Shown here: positions 63,695 through 64,000 of the stretch, piece by piece
How the letters are laid out: each line of letters starts with the position of its first letter
Position numbering within the stretch: position 1 is the stretch's first letter
From: Paractinoplanes atraurantiacus
GTDB lineage: Bacteria > Actinomycetota > Actinomycetes > Mycobacteriales > Micromonosporaceae
NCBI RefSeq assembly: GCF_900215205.1
Contig: NZ_OBDY01000011.1
Span: 212,808 to 276,807, forward strand
Direction: 5' to 3'
DNA: 64,000 nucleotides
Position numbers and translations under genes: made by a program
The notes under the pieces: generated by a model
The model's database searches: none
Told to the model about the DNA's origin: nothing
Seen by the model: the letters and a program-made list of their open reading frames with translations, nothing else

Positions 63695-64000
63695 TCAGCG
63701 TGGGTCGTCGCCGAAGCGCGAGGTGGACCAGAAGTAGCCGAGGAGCGTCAGGCCCACGCACCAGGCGACGGCGAGCCAGCCGTTGTGGCCGATGCCGGTG
63801 CCCAGTAGCAGGCCGCGCAGGGTTTCGATGGCCGGGGTGAACGGCTGGTATTCGGCGATCGGCTGGAACCAGCCCGGCATCGAGTCGACCGGGACGAACG
63901 CGCTGGACAACAGGGGCAGCAGGATCAACGGCATCGCGTTGTTGCTGGCCGCCTCCGCGTTCGGGCTGACCAAACCCATCCCGACCGCGATCCAGGTCAG
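63695..64000 (-). CDS. ABC-2-type transporter permease, N-terminal part beyond window
   Basis: C-terminal 101 residues of a permease running off the window. The segment GLVSPNAEAASNNAMPLILLPLLSSAFVPVDSMPGWFQPIAEYQPFTPAIETLRGLLLG is the ABC-2/DrrB-type signature, followed by the last transmembrane helix. Such permeases pair with a DrrA-like ATPase in drug or lipid export; the ATPase would lie beyond base 64,000. Confidence 0.87.
   Translation of the reverse strand: MTWIAVGMGLVSPNAEAASNNAMPLILLPLLSSAFVPVDSMPGWFQPIAEYQPFTPAIETLRGLLLGTGIGHNGWLAVAWCVGLTLLGYFWSTSRFGDDPR

Overview
The window is very GC-rich, densely packed bacterial DNA. It has the gene content of a filamentous actinomycete, most probably Micromonosporaceae (Actinoplanes-like); the family assignment is inference from gene order, not a search. 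Supporting signs are the actinobacterial dcw cluster with long low-complexity tails on FtsL and FtsI, the MurT-GatD pair, a c-di-AMP riboswitch in front of an NlpC/P60 hydrolase, the HEPN-ImuA'-ImuB-DnaE2 mutasome, a subtilisin-inhibitor-like protein, and probable leaderless starts just behind TANNNT boxes.

Layout. 1-9,511 (minus strand): mraZ, rsmH, ftsL-like, ftsI, murE, murF and mraY (cut by the window edge), with overlapping or closely spaced junctions. They lie behind four GTGG repeats at exact 10-bp spacing that look like the MraZ operator. 9.5-11.1 kb: a gene-poor block of GC-rich repeats. 11.1-15.3 kb: a secreted NlpC/P60 hydrolase with its riboswitch, divergent murT-gatD, then a VTT-domain membrane protein. 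15.3-16.35 kb: a second repeat block. 16.4-22.2 kb: leuS, with a leucine-codon attenuator leader, and a secreted M36 metalloprotease. 22.4-27.3 kb: a MoxR ATPase / DUF58 / transglutaminase operon. 27.3-33.5 kb: HAD hydrolase, DUF3040 protein, DinB, phosphodiesterase-like protein, methyltransferase and protease inhibitor, with one unexplained gap at 28.0-28.87 kb. 33.5-41.7 kb: the SOS mutasome (HEPN protein, ImuA', ImuB, DnaE2) behind a LexA box. 41.8-50.05 kb: a MarR-GNAT fusion divergent from an SDR, a ferric-reductase-like flavoprotein, a YbaK deacylase, and a carotenoid-tailoring operon (CrtA-like, GNAT, CruF, glycosyltransferase, CrtI-type desaturase). 50.1-58.0 kb: urtABCDE-type ABC importer, an NCS1 permease and two tandem TetR paralogues. 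58.1-62.9 kb: a three-gene unit of processive GT2 synthase, HlyD-like protein and GH81 beta-1,3-glucanase. 62.9-64 kb: a DUF899 protein and the end of an ABC-2 permease.

Working together: the first 15 kb builds and modifies peptidoglycan (UDP-MurNAc-pentapeptide synthesis, lipid I formation, septal transpeptidation, amidation by MurT/GatD). The 33-41 kb block is a DNA-damage-induced mutagenesis module. The 58-63 kb block is the best candidate for a little-described system: a bcs-like exopolysaccharide machine in which the GH81 hydrolase suggests the polymer is a beta-1,3-glucan (curdlan-like). A recurring oddity is GC-rich short-period repeat sequence, seen both between genes and inside coding regions (FtsL, ImuB, MarR-GNAT and probably the CrtI-type desaturase).
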